Origin: a candidate division LCP-89 bacterium
GTDB lineage: Bacteria; Electryoneota; B3-LCP
Direction of reading: 5' to 3'
Length of the DNA: 5,040 nt
Assembly (NCBI GenBank): GCA_025774735.1
Contig: JALGZU010000231.1
Location: 1 to 5,040, forward strand
Position numbers and translations under genes: made by a program. A model generated the notes under the pieces. The model was not told the origin of the DNA and made no database searches. It saw only the letters and a program-made list of their open reading frames with translations. Below, in pieces: positions 4,937-5,040 of this stretch (positions are counted from its first letter, which is position 1; each line of letters opens with the position of its first letter).

Positions 4937-5040
4937 ATGAAAAAGGGTATTGCATTGTTCGTTCTTCTGTCCATCCTGACGGGAGTAGCCGCCGCGCAGA
5001 CGGTCATCGCCACCTACGAAATCCACGACCACGCCAGCGG
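4937..5040 (+). CDS. Exported protein, N-terminus only (3' end outside window)
   Basis: ATG 4937 opens a frame that is still open at the window end, 34 codons and two bases. The visible part is a classic Sec signal peptide: MKKG, a hydrophobic core of leucine, valine and isoleucine, and an AAA-Q cleavage site after residue 20. The mature part begins QTVIATYEIHDHAS. This is too short to assign a family. The residue after the predicted cut is Gln and I see no lipobox cysteine, so it is not a lipoprotein from this evidence. Its own promoter and Shine-Dalgarno site, and its position after two T9SS-sorted proteins, make another secreted or surface protein likely, but that is inference. Confidence 0.85.
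   Translation, partial: MKKGIALFVLLSILTGVAAAQTVIATYEIHDHAS

Noticed and set aside
4820..5032. A 70-codon reading frame on the - strand at the window end
   Set aside because: It lies antisense to the promoter, leader and signal peptide of the third gene, which have strong independent support.

Overview
The window looks like accessory, cell-surface-protein territory from a Gram-negative bacterium of the wider FCB group (candidate-phylum type, in the neighbourhood of Calditrichota, KSB1, Electryoneota or Zixibacteria; I cannot place it more precisely). Two complete C-termini end in a type IX secretion (T9SS) type A sorting domain with the YPNPFNP opening and a GKMVL(L/M)K end. Against Bacteroidota proper, the two visible promoters are ordinary sigma-70 type (TTGAC(A/T), 17-base spacer, TATATT) and both visible starts have purine-rich Shine-Dalgarno sequences.

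Layout, all on the + strand: (1) 1-1638, the 3' part of a secreted multidomain protein: CARDB-like segment, flavodoxin/GATase1-like domain, six-proline linker, Ig-like domain, T9SS sorting domain. (2) 1639-2181, gene-free: GC-rich terminator, a GGCGGACA hairpin, an AT/purine-rich stretch without a gene, a GTCATTGCGAGG repeat, a GTAGGGGCGG hairpin, then a promoter and ribosome binding site. (3) 2182-4548, a complete gene for a 788-residue secreted right-handed beta-helix protein with 13 GGG(I/L) rungs, a choice-of-anchor-Q-like motif, the same Ig-like domain and the same T9SS domain. (4) 4549-4936, gene-free, with the same order of parts as the first gap: terminator, GTCATTGCGAGG repeat, further palindromic repeats, GTAGGGGCGG hairpin, near-identical promoter. 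(5) 4937-5040, the first 34 codons of a third exported protein.

The three genes read as separate transcription units, each secreted gene having its own copy of a shared promoter block and, where visible, a copy of a shared terminator. The proteins probably share an export route (Sec, then T9SS) and a surface-attachment end; there is no sign of a metabolic pathway.

Most notable are: an AT-rich core (hand-counted samples of about 27-38% GC between 2341 and 3660) set between flanks of about 57-62% GC inside the beta-helix gene; a copy of the intergenic terminator hairpin lying inverted and in frame inside that gene; and the duplicated promoter/terminator/repeat architecture that would let whole genes or gene halves be exchanged by recombination. 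I see no CRISPR array, tRNA, rRNA, transposase or defence system.
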